A stretch of 64,000 nucleotides of DNA. Source: Paraniabella hibiscisoli (GTDB lineage Bacteria > Bacteroidota > Bacteroidia > Chitinophagales > Chitinophagaceae). Both the position numbers and the translations under genes were made by a program. The DNA is taken from contig NZ_JAKWBK010000001.1 of the NCBI RefSeq assembly GCF_022512515.1, positions 930,001 to 994,000 of the forward strand, written 5' to 3'. The notes under the pieces are model-generated. The model ran no database searches and was not told the DNA's origin. It saw only the letters and a list, made by a program, of their open reading frames with translations. Below, one piece after another: positions 37,886 through 49,626 of this stretch; the first letter of the stretch is position 1; the number at the start of each line of letters is the position of its first letter.

Positions 37886-39337
37886 TTAAACGTCGTAAGT
37901 AGTAGATGCAGTTTCACCTCCACGACCCGTCCAGTTGGTATGGAAGAATTTACCTCTTGGCTCATCTATTCTTTCGTATGTATGTGCTCCAAAATAATCG
38001 CGCTGTGCCTGAAGCAGGTTAGCGGGTAGTCTCTCGGTGCGATAACCATCATAGTAATTGATAGCAGCACCTAAACATGGTGCAGGTATACCATTTGAGA
38101 TAGCTGTTGCCGTTACTTTTCTCCCTTCCTGGCAAGCCTGTATCTTTTCTGCAAAATAAGGATCCAGTAACAGGTTCACCAATTCAGGGTTGTTGTCAAA
38201 TGCCTCTTTAATATTACCTAGGAAACGGGAACGAATAATGCAACCGCCCCTCCACATCAGTGCAATATTACCGTAGTTAAGCTCCCATCCATATTCCTTA
38301 GCGGCGGCACGCATCATCTGGTAGCCTTGTGCATAGGAAATTACTTTGGCCGCATATAATGCATCTCTCAGTTGATCAATAAATTGCTTTTTATCACCAT
38401 TGAAAGCAGGTGCAGGGCCTGCAGTCAACACCTTAGATGCGGCTACACGCTCATCTTTTACTGCCGATAAGCAACGGGAGAATACGGATTCTGTAATTAA
38501 AGTAAGCGGAATACCCAGCTCTAATGCTACAGTTCCTGTCCACTTGCCGGTACCTTTCTGACCAGCTGTATCTAATATTTTATCAATGGTAGGTTCACCA
38601 TTTTCTTTATGTGCTAATATATCCCTGGTAATTTCAATCAGGTAACTGTCCAGCTCACCCTCATTCCATTCTTTAAACACTTCGTGCATTTCATCAGCAG
38701 ACATGCCTAAAACATCCTTCATAATCTGGTACACCTCGCAGATCAATTGCATATCACCATATTCAATACCGTTATGCACCATCTTTACAAAATGGCCGGC
38801 ACCACCATCACCTACCCAATCACAACAGGGCGACCCATCAGCCACTTTAGCAGCTATCCCCTGGAAGATAGGTTTTACCTCAGGCCATGCAGACTTAGAG
38901 CCACCTGGCATAATAGATGGGCCCAGCAATGCACCTTCCTCTCCGCCCGAAACCCCGGTACCAATATAACGAAGACCTTTACTTTCTACATATTTCACTC
39001 TTCTTTCTGTATCCGGAAAATGCGAGTTTCCGCCATCAATGATAATGTCGCCTTCTTGTAAATGAGGCAACAATGTTTCAATAAAATCATCAATCGGTTT
39101 ACCAGCTTTCACCATCAACATCACTTTGCGCGGCGATTTAAGCGAACCCACTAATTCTTCTATTGAATGCGCTCCTGCAATATTTTTCCCTTTGGCCCTG
39201 CCATTGATAAAGTTATCCACCTTATCTACAGTACGATTATAAGCCGTTACCCGAAAACCTTTGCTTGCCATATTTAAAATGAGGTTTTCGCCCATTACAG
39301 CAAGGCCTATTACACCTATATCTGATAATTCTGCCAT
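37886..39337 (-). CDS. gnd: 6-phosphogluconate dehydrogenase, decarboxylating
   Basis: Third enzyme of the oxidative pentose-phosphate pathway. 483 aa, intact, of the long form. Nucleotide-binding IGVIGLAVMGENLILNMA, then DGGNSHFPDTERR, the substrate motif GAGHFVKMVHNGIEYGDMQ with the catalytic Lys, and C-terminal YFGAHTYERIDEPRGKFFHT. Single gene with its own promoter (39390-39420) and terminator. It works with zwf at 27455-28980. Confidence 0.97.
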   Translation of the reverse strand: MAELSDIGVIGLAVMGENLILNMASKGFRVTAYNRTVDKVDNFINGRAKGKNIAGAHSIEELVGSLKSPRKVMLMVKAGKPIDDFIETLLPHLQEGDIIIDGGNSHFPDTERRVKYVESKGLRYIGTGVSGGEEGALLGPSIMPGGSKSAWPEVKPIFQGIAAKVADGSPCCDWVGDGGAGHFVKMVHNGIEYGDMQLICEVYQIMKDVLGMSADEMHEVFKEWNEGELDSYLIEITRDILAHKENGEPTIDKILDTAGQKGTGKWTGTVALELGIPLTLITESVFSRCLSAVKDERVAASKVLTAGPAPAFNGDKKQFIDQLRDALYAAKVISYAQGYQMMRAAAKEYGWELNYGNIALMWRGGCIIRSRFLGNIKEAFDNNPELVNLLLDPYFAEKIQACQEGRKVTATAISNGIPAPCLGAAINYYDGYRTERLPANLLQAQRDYFGAHTYERIDEPRGKFFHTNWTGRGGETASTTYDV

Positions 39338-39389
39338 ACTATTTGTAGATTTAATCGTTAGAAAATTTTTGATTTTTAAAACAGAGTGC

Positions 39390-39420
39390 CAAATTTAAAC
39401 TGCTTCTGCTTTACAACCAA
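39390..39420 (-). promoter_or_regulatory. promoter of gnd
   Basis: On the minus strand TTG (39420-39418), 20 bases, then TAAATTTG (39397-39390), an exact fit to the Bacteroidota consensus. The predicted leader is about 45 nt. Confidence 0.6.
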
Positions 39421-39491
39421 TTAATTCTATAGACTATTAATAAAGCCGGGGAACCAGGGCTATTTTCTATATTCGTTTTAAATCTCACATT

Positions 39492-41128
39492 ATGCGCACG
39501 CCCCTGCTATTTTTGTTATTGACTATTCTTGTTGTAGGTTGTCAATCCAAGAAAACCGCCGACCTGTTAATTTATAATGCTACGATTTATACGGTCGATT
39601 CTCAGTTTAATAAGGCAGCGGCAATGGCCATTCTGGACGGAAAAATTCTTGCCACCGGCACCCAGGCAGAACTCACCAGTAGCTACAACTTTAAAGACAG
39701 CCTCAATGCCGAAGGCAATTTTATCTACCGGGATTTATTGATGCACATGCTCATTTTGCGGGCTACGCCCAATCGCTCACCGAGATCAACCTTTTTAATA
39801 CAAATAGCTGGGATAGCATTTTACAACGGGTAAGCAGCTATCAATCTCCTACCGGCGATACCAGCGGCTGGATTGTGGGCCGGGGCTGGGATCAAAACGA
39901 CTGGCCAGTAAAAACTTTCCCCATCAACGAAATGCTGAATGCGCGTTTTCCCGATCGTCCTGTTTACCTGGTTCGTATTGACGGCCATGCTGCTATTGCC
40001 AATAACAAAGCATTGGAACTGGCTGGAGTAAAAGCTGGCGATACCATTGATGGTGGCGAATTCGTAACACATAATGGCAAGCTAACCGGAGTTTTGGTAG
40101 ATAATGCGATGGACAAGGTTGCGGCTCATATCCCTGTCCCGGCAGATAAAAACTTTTAACAATCTTTACAATTAGCGCAGCAAAATTGCTTTGCAAGTGG
40201 CCTTACAACCATACATGATTGCGGCTTAAACTATGATGTGGTAGAAAAGATACAATCCTTCCAGGAAAAAGGATCTTTAAAAATGAGGTTGTTTATTTTG
40301 CTAAGCGATGCTAAAAAGAACTACGATTACTTAATCAAAAAAGGATCGATTAAAACGGACCGGCTCAAGGTAAGCGGCTTTAAATTATATGGCGATGGAG
40401 CATTAGGATCGCGCGGCGCCTGCCTGTTAAAAGACTATTCAGACAAGCCCGGATGGAAAGGATTTTTATTAAGTAGCGCTACGCATTTCGATTCTATGGC
40501 AGCTCTTATTGTTAAGAACAAATGGCAGATGTGCACACATGCTATTGGCGACAGCGGCAATCGTGTTTTACTGAATATATATGCTAAGTATCTAAAGGGC
40601 GATAATGATCTGCGCTGGCGGATAGAACATGCGCAGGTAGTAAATGAAAACGACTTCCATTATTTTGGAGACTATAAGATCATTCCATCGGTACAACCCA
40701 CGCATGCTACTTCTGATATGTATTGGGCAGGCGACCGGTTAGGAAAAGAGCGTTTAAAAGGAGCGTATGCATACCGGCAATTGTTGCAACAAAATGGCTG
40801 GATGCCTTTGGGAACAGATTTCCCGGTAGAAGACATTTCACCCTTTAAAACTTTCTATGCGGCGGTGATCCGTAAAGACGCAAATGGTTTTCCTTCAGGT
40901 GGCTTCCAGATGGAAAATGCTCTAACCCGCGAACAGGCTTTGCGTGGCATGACGATATGGGCGGCCAGAGCCTCTTTTGATGAGCTGGAAAAAGGAAGCC
41001 TGGAAGCCGGCAAGCTGGCTGACTTTATTATACTGGACCAGGATATTATGACAGCTCCTGAGCAAGGTTTGCTCCACACAAGAGTATTAAAGACCTTCCT
41101 GAATGGAGAGCTGGTATACTCCCGGTAA
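39492..41128 (+). CDS. YtcJ-type amidohydrolase lipoprotein, with an in-frame stop
   Basis: Repaired length is about 545 aa. Lipoprotein signal with Cys in LTILVVGCQSK, then metal-dependent hydrolase core: ADLLIYNATIYTVD, the metal His-x-His after repair (GFIDAHAHFAGY), WRIEHAQVV, GTDFPVEDISPF and the closing KLADFIILDQDIM. Substrate unknown. One frame break near 39729 closes with one C. A TAA at 40157-40159 interrupts the frame (the same frame continues on both sides), where a Leu, Gln or Glu codon would fit. It is either a nonsense change or a compensated pair of run errors (T4A2 for T5A1). Confidence 0.82.
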
Positions 41129-41178
41129 TGATGATCGAATTCAAGAGCTAAAGGTTTTGTCGTTTCACCCAACAAAAA

Positions 41179-42210
41179 CTATCTCTTCAATAATACTACA
41201 TAAGTTGGAAAGTGGTCGCTATAACCACCGCGGTACACATCGCCATTATAGCTGCGCATAGGATAGCCTTTGTATTGTCCGGTGTTTTCTATCATGTAGG
41301 CGGCTTTAAAGACCTGGTGCTTATAGTAAAAGAACCCTGGCTTCATCTTATCTAGGAAGGGAGCAGATAATAGTATCTGATCGAATAAGCTCCAGGCATC
41401 CTGGTAGGCTAATGTTCCCATACCGTTTTTATACATCGCTATCCAGGGATTGTAAAGCTCATCAGGCTTCAGGCTTTTGCTATCTCCAGAGGCTTTTAAA
41501 CCTTTGGTAATACTGTTATCGATAGGATCATCGTTCAAATCACCCATCACAATTGTTTTTACGCCGAGGGCAATAATGTCCAATGAGTCAATCCAGTTTC
41601 TCACGGTTATCGCAGCAGCCATCCTTGCTGGCTCAGAGCGTTTTTGTCCGCCTGAGCGGCTGGGCCAGTGATTCACAAATAGTTGTATTGGCTCTCCATC
41701 TAGTAAGCCCTTTACCCATAAGACATCCCTTGTATAAATTGCGTCTTTTGTACCAGCCGGAATCTTTACAAAAACAGGCCGGCTTCGCTCTACTTTAAAG
41801 TATTTGGGGTTATAGATCAATGCCACATCAACGCCCCTGAAATCTTTGGAATCATAATGTACATACCGGTAACCGCGTGCTGCAATAAGGGGGTGCCGCA
41901 GTAAAGTATCCAGCACATACTTGTTTTCAATTTCAGCAACACCTAAGATGGCAGGACCATCAGGATTGATATCTGTGCCAATCTCTGATAAAACCCTGGC
42001 CAGTTTGGCCAGCTTATCCTGAAAGACTTTACTGGTATAAGCTTTGGCTCCATAGGGTGTAAACGATACATCATCATTGCTGCCATGAAAGATGGTATCA
42101 TATAAATTCTCCAGGTTGTAAAATCCAATAATGGCCGAACGGTAGGCGGTTTGAGCGTTGGCAATCCTTCCTGCAATTAGGAAGAGCAATAGTAAATAAA
42201 AGTGTTTCAT
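41179..42210 (-). CDS. secreted endonuclease/exonuclease/phosphatase-family protein
   Basis: 343 aa, intact. Signal peptide MKHFYLLLLFLIAGRIANAQ. EEP-fold motifs: IIGFYNLENLYD, ILGVAEIENKYVLD (metal Glu), VALIYNPKYFKV, LFVNHWPSRSGG, TIVMGDLNDDP and the final YSDHFPTYVVL (catalytic Asp-His). Such exported EEP proteins cleave phosphodiesters in nucleic acids or lipids; substrate not visible. It is divergent from the TonB receptor and DUF5689 genes, with which it likely shares a job in nutrient recovery. Confidence 0.9.
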   Translation of the reverse strand: MKHFYLLLLFLIAGRIANAQTAYRSAIIGFYNLENLYDTIFHGSNDDVSFTPYGAKAYTSKVFQDKLAKLARVLSEIGTDINPDGPAILGVAEIENKYVLDTLLRHPLIAARGYRYVHYDSKDFRGVDVALIYNPKYFKVERSRPVFVKIPAGTKDAIYTRDVLWVKGLLDGEPIQLFVNHWPSRSGGQKRSEPARMAAAITVRNWIDSLDIIALGVKTIVMGDLNDDPIDNSITKGLKASGDSKSLKPDELYNPWIAMYKNGMGTLAYQDAWSLFDQILLSAPFLDKMKPGFFYYKHQVFKAAYMIENTGQYKGYPMRSYNGDVYRGGYSDHFPTYVVLLKR

Positions 42211-42317
42211 ACGGTTACCAGGTTAGTTAAAAATGATAAAATAAAATTAATAAATATTAGGCCTCGTTGCACTTTTTATCAATCAAATTATTTAATTTTA
42301 TAACGCATAATAACCAT

Positions 42318-44899
42318 ATGATAAAGCACATTATCACCGCATCTGCTTTCCTGGCAGCCTGTGAGACCTATGCACAAGCGTTGCCTGCAAAAGACAGTTT
42401 ACCCAAAGGAGATTCTACTATAGTAGATATCAGAAGCGAGGTTCGCGACAACCTGCCTACAATTATAATTAACGAGGATGACCCCGATGATGAAGGCTCT
42501 AATGTGGTGTCGTCTATCTTAACAGCGGGGCGGGACCCTTTTCTATCCGCGGCAGAATTTAATTTCAGCCCGGTGCGATTCCGGTTGCGGGGTTACGAAA
42601 CGCAAGGCAATGCCGTTTATATTAATGGCATCGATTTTAGCGGCCTCGACAATGGTTTTACCCCATTCGGCTTATGGAGTGGGTTAAACCATACCATGCG
42701 GGCACAGCAAAATATTTACGGCCTGCAGGGAAATGATTTTTCTATGGGAGCCATTGCGCTAAACACTTATATAGATATGCGTGCCGGAGCGCAAAGAGTC
42801 CAAACCCAGGTCGGGTACGCATTTTCTAACAGGAACTACAACCACAGAATAGTACTTCAACATGGTTCTGGTTTCAATAAAAAAGGATGGGCCTACAGCA
42901 TGGCTTTTACAGGCCGATATGCTAAAGAAGGATATGTGCCCGGAACTTACTACCAGGGTGCAAGTTATTATGCCGCTATAGACAAAAAAGCGGGAATGCG
43001 TCATACCTTTTCCCTGATCAGCTTTGGTGCTCCCACAGAAAGTGGAAGACAAGGCCCATCTGTACAGGAAGCGATGAACCTGGTTGGCACCCATTATTAC
43101 AATCCATCCTGGGGATATCAAAACGGGAAAAAACGTAATGCCAATGTGCTCCAAACCTTTCAGCCTGTATTTATGATTACCCATGATTATAAACCTGGAG
43201 AAAAAGCCGGCTTCTCACTTCCATTGCATATACTTCAGGAAAAAGAAAAAACTCAGGGCTGGATTGGTATAATGCGCCTGACCCCAGACCCGACTATTAC
43301 CGTTATTTACCCAGCTATTATGAAGCTACAAATCCGTCAACCTTCCAGTCGCTGCTAACTCATTACCAGCAACATCCTAAAGATCTACAAATACAGTGGG
43401 ATAAGCTTTATGAGGCTAACTCTGCCAATATACGAACCATTCATAATGCCGATGGTATGGATGATAATAATGTTACGGGAAAGCGATCTGTATATATTTT
43501 ATCCAACCGCGTGAATGATATTAAAAGACTAATGGGCATTATGGTGTACAATAACAAACTAACCCAGGCACTTAGCCTAACGGCTGGCGCCAACTACCAA
43601 CAACAGGTAAACCATTACTACCAGGAGGTGAAAGACTTATTGGGCGGCGACTTTGGGTCAACATCAACCAGTTTGCAGAAAGAGATTTCCCTACCGATCC
43701 CGACGCCGTACAGTACGATTTAACTCAACCCAACAGGATCATAACTTCAGGAGAACAATATGGATACAACTATACTATTACAATGACGCAGATGGCAGCA
43801 TGGGCACAACTGCTCTTACAACTTCGATCCTTTGACCTTTTTGCAGCAGCCGAAATGTCCTCCACCTCTTTTTACCGCAATGGACTAAATCGTAACGGCT
43901 TGTTCCCGGAACTTTCTTATGGCAGGTCTCCCCGGCAAAGTTTTTATAATCCTACAATCAAGGCAGGCCTTACTTATAAATTGAATGGAAGAAACTATTT
44001 TTTGCAAACGGCACTTACAGAACGGCCGCTCCTTTCTTTGAAAATGCATATATCTCGCAGCGCACACGCAACACCGTACAGGATGGGCTTAAAAGCGAAA
44101 CCATTATTTCGGGTGAGACGGGTTATAAACTGAACGCTCCAGGTATAAGGCTGGGTATTGCAGCATACTATACCCAACTCAGCCATGGAGTGGATGTATT
44201 AACCTTCTATCACGACCAGTATCAAAATTTTGTCAACTATGCACTAAGTGGTATTGACAAAGTTTTTTTGGCGTAGAAATGGGCGCAGAACTAAAGATCA
44301 ATTCCACTTTAAGTTTTAATGGTGCAGCTTCTATTGGCCGTTACTATTTCGATAGCCGGCAACGCGCCATAGTTACTGTTGATAACAGTGCTAAAACGCT
44401 TGCCCGGCAAACTATTTATCTTAAAGATTACCGCATCCCTTCTACACCGCAAAATGCGTACAGCGCAGGTTGGTTTTATCGGTCACCTAAATTCTGGTAT
44501 GCCAGCATCACCGGCAATTATTTCAGCAATATGTGGTTAAGTCCAAATCCATTGAGAAGAACATCCGATGCCATTGCAGATGCTGATCCTGAAAACCCTT
44601 CAGCAGATGCGATAAAGCGGGCAATTCTTCAGCAGGAAAAATTTGACAACCAATTCACTCTTGATTTTTTTGGTGGCTGGAGCAAACTACTACCGCGTAG
44701 CTACTACATTAATAACAGGAGAACCTACATCCTTTTTAATCTGGGCGTAGGTAATCTGCTCAATAACAAGAGTATTCGATCAGGGGGCTTCGAGCAATTA
44801 CGTTTCGATTTTGAGGAAAAGAATGTAAACAAGTTTCCGCCCAAATATTATTATGCATTCGGCCTCAACTTTTTCGCCAGTATCGGCTTAAGGTTTTAA
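42318..44899 (+). CDS. TonB-dependent outer-membrane receptor
   Basis: Repaired length is about 861 aa. Signal peptide (MIKHIITASAFLAACETYAQ), no carboxypeptidase-like N-terminal extension, plug domain with VVSSILTAGRDPFLSAAEFNF and FRLRGYETQGNAVYINGID, then a barrel with alternating aromatic strands ending LNFFASIGLRF (terminal Phe for BAM assembly). Four breaks at about 43250, 43660, 44020 and 44265 each close with one added base. The DUF5689 lipoprotein gene follows 15 bases later, in the position of a SusD-like partner, though it is not SusD. Cargo is unknown; the adjacent EEP enzyme suggests a phosphate- or nucleotide-containing nutrient. Confidence 0.9.
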
Positions 44900-44914
44900 A
44901 ATAAATGCTTTGCT

Positions 44915-46949
44915 ATGAAAAGAAATTTACTGAACAAATGGATAATCACTTTGATGGCAATTGTACTGGCAACCTCCTGCAACAGGAAGTTTGATGTACC
45001 TCCGGCGAATGCAGATCCCGAGATAGACGCCACATTATCTATTATGGAGCTCAAAAACCGCTACTCCGCTATTGGTGATTTTCAACGTATTGAAGATGAG
45101 CACATTGTTTCGGGAATAGTGATTGCAGATGACCGGTCGGGTAATTTTTACAAACAAATCATTATACAGGATGAGACAGGTGGTATACCTGTTTTGCTGG
45201 ACGCCAATAATGTGTATACCCAATACCCGGTTGGCCGCAGGGTATATATTTTACTGAAAGGAATGATGCTTGGAGACTATGGCGGTACGATCCAGATTGG
45301 AATCGACTCCTCCCGGTCAGGTGATGGTCGCTTTTTAAACCTTGAAGGTATACCTCAAACATTGTTTGACCAGTATATTGTAAAGGGTTCATTTAATAAT
45401 ACCGTAACGCCCAAGATTGTAAAGCCTGCCGACTTTACGAAAACAATCAACGATCCGCTACTAAGCACCCTGGTACAAATCAATAATGTAGAATTCAGAG
45501 ATGCAGATATTAGTAAAACTTATGCGGATCCTACTACCAATATTAGTGCGGTAAACTTCACCCTTACTACCTGCGAAAAACAAAGCATGATATTAAGAAC
45601 CAGTAGCTATGCACGTTTCGCCGCTTTTAATGTTCCTGATGGGAATGGAGGGCCAACCGGTATACCCAGCATTTTTAATGGCACCATGCAATTGACCATT
45701 AGGGACACGACGGATGTAGCATTCACAGGGACCCGCTGCAATGGCCAGGTGCCGGTACCTGTTTTAAAAACCATTGCTGACCTTAAGGCCTACGCCACCG
45801 GATATTCATCGGTTCCTGCAGGTGTTTCTATTAAAGGGGTTGTTGTTTCCAGCACCAAGAATGAAGCAGCAGGAAATTATCGCCTGCAGGACGCCAGCGG
45901 CGGCATTCAATTGCGTTTTACTACGGGCGCCAATCCTAATGCCGTGCCAGGAGATTCATTAACAGTAAATGTAGGAGGACTTGCACTCAGCACCTTCAAT
46001 GGAGGATTACAGGTAAACAATGTAGCTGCAGTGGTCAAATCGGGAACAGGTATTATTACGCCCAGACCAGCAACTATTGCCGATATAATAGCGAATAACA
46101 GGGAATGGGAATCTACACTGGTATCTATTAATAATATAAGTATTACAGCCAGCACATCCGGCAGCACCGGTTCCAATTACATCCTATCCGATGCAACTGG
46201 ACAACTTGCGACTTTTGTTCGCAATACCGCAGATATCATCATGCCGGCCGCAGCAATCAGCATCACGGGTTATGTTTCTGTATTTCAGTCTGCAAGCGCG
46301 GCGCTCCGCTCGAAACACAGATCACACTCCGCCAACAAAATGATATAGAAGGAGGAACGGGTGGCTATTTTGCTGCAGTATATGACTTTGCTAGTGTTAC
46401 CAATACGTCAGGCACCACAGATCCGGGAAACCCTCCAACAGTAGAGGGGTTGATCTTTAGCCCATTTTCCGCAGTTGGTGTTGGGGCCAATTCATCCGCA
46501 GGAGGCAGATTCTCTTTTACCAACTGGCCAACGGATGTCGCTACCGGATCGGATAGTTTAAAAGGCTCCCCGATTTAAATAAGTATTATGAAATAGTTAT
46601 AACACCAGGTGCTGGTAAAAAAATAGATCTTAGTAAAATTACATTCACCCTTCAACGTTCAGGAACAGGCATAAGGCAGGTAGTGCTGCGTTCTGGTATG
46701 GATGGCTATACAGCTAATTTGTCTGCTGCTATTGTACCTCTCAACAGTAATCTGTCAGTTGCCGCCAACAATATTTTCCAGATAGCCGATGCTGCTACTA
46801 CTGCACAGGAAGGTTGTGTGGTGATTCCGGGAGAAAGTTTTACCAATATCAGCACTCCAATTAGAGTCCGATGGTACGGATTTAATGCAGAAACAACTGG
46901 AGGAACCTTTAGCATCGACAACGTAAAAATAGAAGGGGTCGTACGGTAA
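44915..46949 (+). CDS. DUF5689 surface lipoprotein
   Basis: Repaired length is about 678 aa. Lipobox Cys in MAIVLATSCNRKFDV. Two DUF5689-like OB-fold segments (about 40-260 and 285-460: SGIVIADDRSGNFYKQIIIQ and IKGVVVSSTKNEAAGNYRLQ share the pattern of a beta barrel binding module), then a C-terminal jelly-roll-like region (YFAAVYDFASVTNTSG to FSIDNVKIEGVVR). Two breaks near 46294 and 46571 close with one base each. It is coupled to the TonB receptor upstream and is probably anchored to the outer leaflet to capture substrate. Confidence 0.85.
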
Positions 46950-47069
46950 CCTTACTATCCCCATAAATGGGTATCGGCAAATTTCATCATTTCATGGTAT
47001 TGTTCTAAACCGCCATGTTTTGCAGTTTTACACTGTAAAAACAATTGGTTCATTTAAAACTCTATCATT

Positions 47070-47747
47070 ATGAAAAAGATAATACTAAGCGCCCTGTTAC
47101 TGGCCACTATTACCACACAGGCGCAAACAAAGTTTGGTATACAGGCCGGCGCAATAGGCAGCAACTTTAAAGTAAAAGCCGATGGCGATGAAAATGTAAA
47201 ATACCGGATGACAGCCGGTTTCAAAGCCGGTGTATTTGCAGAAATACCTGTAAGCCAAAACGTATTCATCAATCCTGCACTAAATTTTGTGCATAAAGGA
47301 GGCAAGGCTGTAACCCATATAGAGAATGAAGGCGGAAGCGGAGATTTGAATGTGGTTACAAAAACCAACTATCTCGAAATGCCTGTTAACCTGATGTACA
47401 AACTAAATGGGGCAGATGCTCAGGGCTTTTATTTTGGAGCAGGGCCTGTTTTAGGCATGGGCCTGGGAGGAGAAATTAAAACAACCGCCAGAGGTACTAC
47501 CAGTGGCGGCGATCCTATCAACGAAAGTGAAGGCATCAGCATAAAATTCGATGGTAAAAATACATCAGACGATAACGCACACTTTAAACGCCTGGAGTGG
47601 GGAGCCAATGCTTTTGCGGGTTACCAGCTTAATAATGGCTTAAGCTTTCAGCTACAGTATCGCCCCAACTTTACGAATGTAAGCGTTGAAGATAATGTAT
47701 CGTATAAAAACAACTACTTCGGTTTCAGTATCAGGTATAGGTTTTAA
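47070..47747 (+). CDS. outer-membrane beta-barrel (porin-family) protein
   Basis: 225 aa, intact. Signal peptide MKKIILSALLLATITTQAQ, first strand TKFGIQAGAIGSNFKV, later strands LEMPVNLMYKL, GFYFGAGPVLGMGLGG and the terminal FGFSIRYRF ending in Phe. This is the small OMP_b-brl_2-type barrel common in Bacteroidota. Function unknown. A palindromic GTTTTACACTGTAAAAAC lies about 46 bases before the start and could be an operator. A terminator follows. Confidence 0.85.
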   Translation: MKKIILSALLLATITTQAQTKFGIQAGAIGSNFKVKADGDENVKYRMTAGFKAGVFAEIPVSQNVFINPALNFVHKGGKAVTHIENEGGSGDLNVVTKTNYLEMPVNLMYKLNGADAQGFYFGAGPVLGMGLGGEIKTTARGTTSGGDPINESEGISIKFDGKNTSDDNAHFKRLEWGANAFAGYQLNNGLSFQLQYRPNFTNVSVEDNVSYKNNYFGFSIRYRF

Positions 47748-47765
47748 AGGACAATTTTCATTTGT

Positions 47766-47792
47766 AAGAAGCTACTGAGCAGGTAGCTTCTT
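47766..47792 (+). terminator. terminator of the porin-family gene
   Basis: Perfect 10-bp stem AAGAAGCTAC/GTAGCTTCTT, 7-nt loop, followed by TTTT. Confidence 0.8.
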
Positions 47793-47834
47793 TTTTGGCA
47801 AATTTCAACACTCTGAAAAAATAAATCAAACGAT

Positions 47835-48527
47835 ATGAAAAATTGCCTGTTAATATCCGCGATGGCCATTTGTATAGCAGGCTGCACAAAATCCGGCTAT
47901 AACGCCACGCCTGAGGCCGGAGCAGAGGCACAGCATCCCGTTCAGCCAAAAATTAAGATAGCCGCATATGCATCCAACTATTTTGGACAAAGTATTAAAA
48001 CCGAAGCTTTAGCAAATGCAATAGCTATACCATCTGCCACCCATGTAGTGCTGGAGTACACCGAACTATCTGGCAATGTAAAAGATGTGAGGTGGTTGAT
48101 AGATGGAGAGCCAATTGGCAATGGAAACAAGGTATCGGTGTCCGTGCCAACGCTGGGTACTAAAAAACTTACGGTAAATTATACGGATGCTGCCACCAGC
48201 AACAACTATACAGAATTATTACAGCTAAGACCTTTTCGCCATGTATATGCAAAAATTACGCTTACAACCCCTGGTAATGTATGCGGTGAAGTGAAGCTGG
48301 TTGCAAGCAAAGGGCAACAGACGGTAGAAATAGATTGCAATACCGGAAGGGCTACGATTGAAAATTATATTTTCCTGATCACAGATTACAGTTCTGATGT
48401 ATTTGTAGGGTATATTAAGGACAATATAATTCCCCAATTGCTGCTGCGGTTAAACCCCGCCCTATGTAATAATTTTTCTGCCGGAACCTACTCTATCGGA
48501 GGAAACACTGTGACGATAATTCAATAA
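47835..48527 (+). CDS. lipoprotein of unknown function
   Basis: 230 aa, intact. Lipobox Cys in MAICIAGCTKSG. The body has two beta-rich halves: a PKD/Ig-like segment (about 70-130, VVLEYTELSGNVKDVRWLIDG to KLTVNYTDAATSN) and a C-terminal part with three Cys residues (NVCGEV, IDCNTG, PALCNN), which may pair. I do not recognise the family. It stands alone between the porin-like gene and the exporter gene. Confidence 0.75.
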   Translation: MKNCLLISAMAICIAGCTKSGYNATPEAGAEAQHPVQPKIKIAAYASNYFGQSIKTEALANAIAIPSATHVVLEYTELSGNVKDVRWLIDGEPIGNGNKVSVSVPTLGTKKLTVNYTDAATSNNYTELLQLRPFRHVYAKITLTTPGNVCGEVKLVASKGQQTVEIDCNTGRATIENYIFLITDYSSDVFVGYIKDNIIPQLLLRLNPALCNNFSAGTYSIGGNTVTIIQ

Positions 48528-48655
48528 TACCAGGTTTAAAGACGACTATAACAGCTGTATTCTAAATTTTGGATTAAGGGTAAATGAGGAATAAGATATG
48601 CCGGCCATGAAAAAGGCCTTAAAAGTGCCTACTCTCTTATTGTTGCAGCAAACAG

Positions 48656-48663
48656 TACCTTTG
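48656..48663 (+). promoter_or_regulatory. -7 element TACCTTTG of the DMT transporter gene
   Basis: Exact TAnnTTTG match 16 bases before the ATG at 48680. The -33 element is not convincing. Confidence 0.5.
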
Positions 48664-48679
48664 CACCATTTTTAGAAAG

Positions 48680-49569
48680 ATGAATAATAAGCAGTCATGG
48701 CTGATCACGGGGTTTATTTTTGCCATACTCTGGCCCTCGGCAGCAACGGCAACTAAGGTGGCTTTGAAAGATGCACAACCATTAGTAGTGGCAGTGTTTA
48801 GGTTTGGCATAGCCGCCGCTATTATGTTATTGGTTTCTCATTTTATTTTAAAGAACAAATTGCCACAGGGCAGGGAGTGGCGGCAGCTGGCTATTTATGG
48901 GTTGCTCAACATTTCTGTTTATCTCGGCATGTATGTGGTAGCTATGAAGGAAGTAACAGCCAGCGTAGGAGCACTCACCGTGGCTGCCAGTCCGGTTTTC
49001 ATTAGCTTTTTATCGCTGATCTTTTTAAAGAAGCCGATCAGCCCGCGCATTTTGCTGGCTTTATTAGTTTGCATTTGCGGCTTTGTAGTAGTAGCCTGGC
49101 CTTTATTTGCGGATGCATCGGTAACGGCCCGCGGCTTGGTTCTGCTATTGGTAAGCATGTTTTCTTATGCATTAGGCACTATTTATTTTACGTCCCGCAA
49201 ATGGGAGGGGTTACACCTGCTCACCATCAATGGCTGGCAAACGCTATTAGGAGGCATTTTCCTGCTTCCCTTTATGCTATTAACCTATAAGTCAGACGCT
49301 AATCTTTTTCAACCGGCTTCTGGGCAGGAACCCTTTGGCTCGCGCTCCCCGTTTCTATTGCCGCCGTACTATTATGGTTGAGGCTGATCAAACAGGATGC
49401 GGTAAAAGCAGGGCTTTGGCTATTCCTTTGTCCAATATTCGGTATCATTATAGCGGCTCTTTTGATGGGCGATCAAATCAGCCTGTTTACCGTTGCTGGT
49501 TTAGCAATGGTATTGGCAGGGCTGGGTGTCAGCCATTATGACAAAAAGCTAAATACACCCATGGAGTAG
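48680..49569 (+). CDS. EamA/DMT-family transporter
   Basis: Repaired length is about 296 aa with ten predicted helices in two EamA repeats. First repeat WLITGFIFAILWPSAATATK and KDAQPLVVAVFRFGIAAAIM; second repeat begins about residue 155 (RGLVLLLVSMFSYALGTIYF) and ends VAGLAMVLAGLGVSHYDKK. Family members export metabolites such as amino acids; the substrate cannot be told. The frame breaks near 49330-49345 and closes with one base, giving a continuous eighth helix. lpxH follows 57 bases later. Confidence 0.9.
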
Positions 49570-49626
49570 CAGCCTGGAATTAAAATGAAAACATCTCCCT
49601 AATTTTACCAACTACATCCGGTTAAC

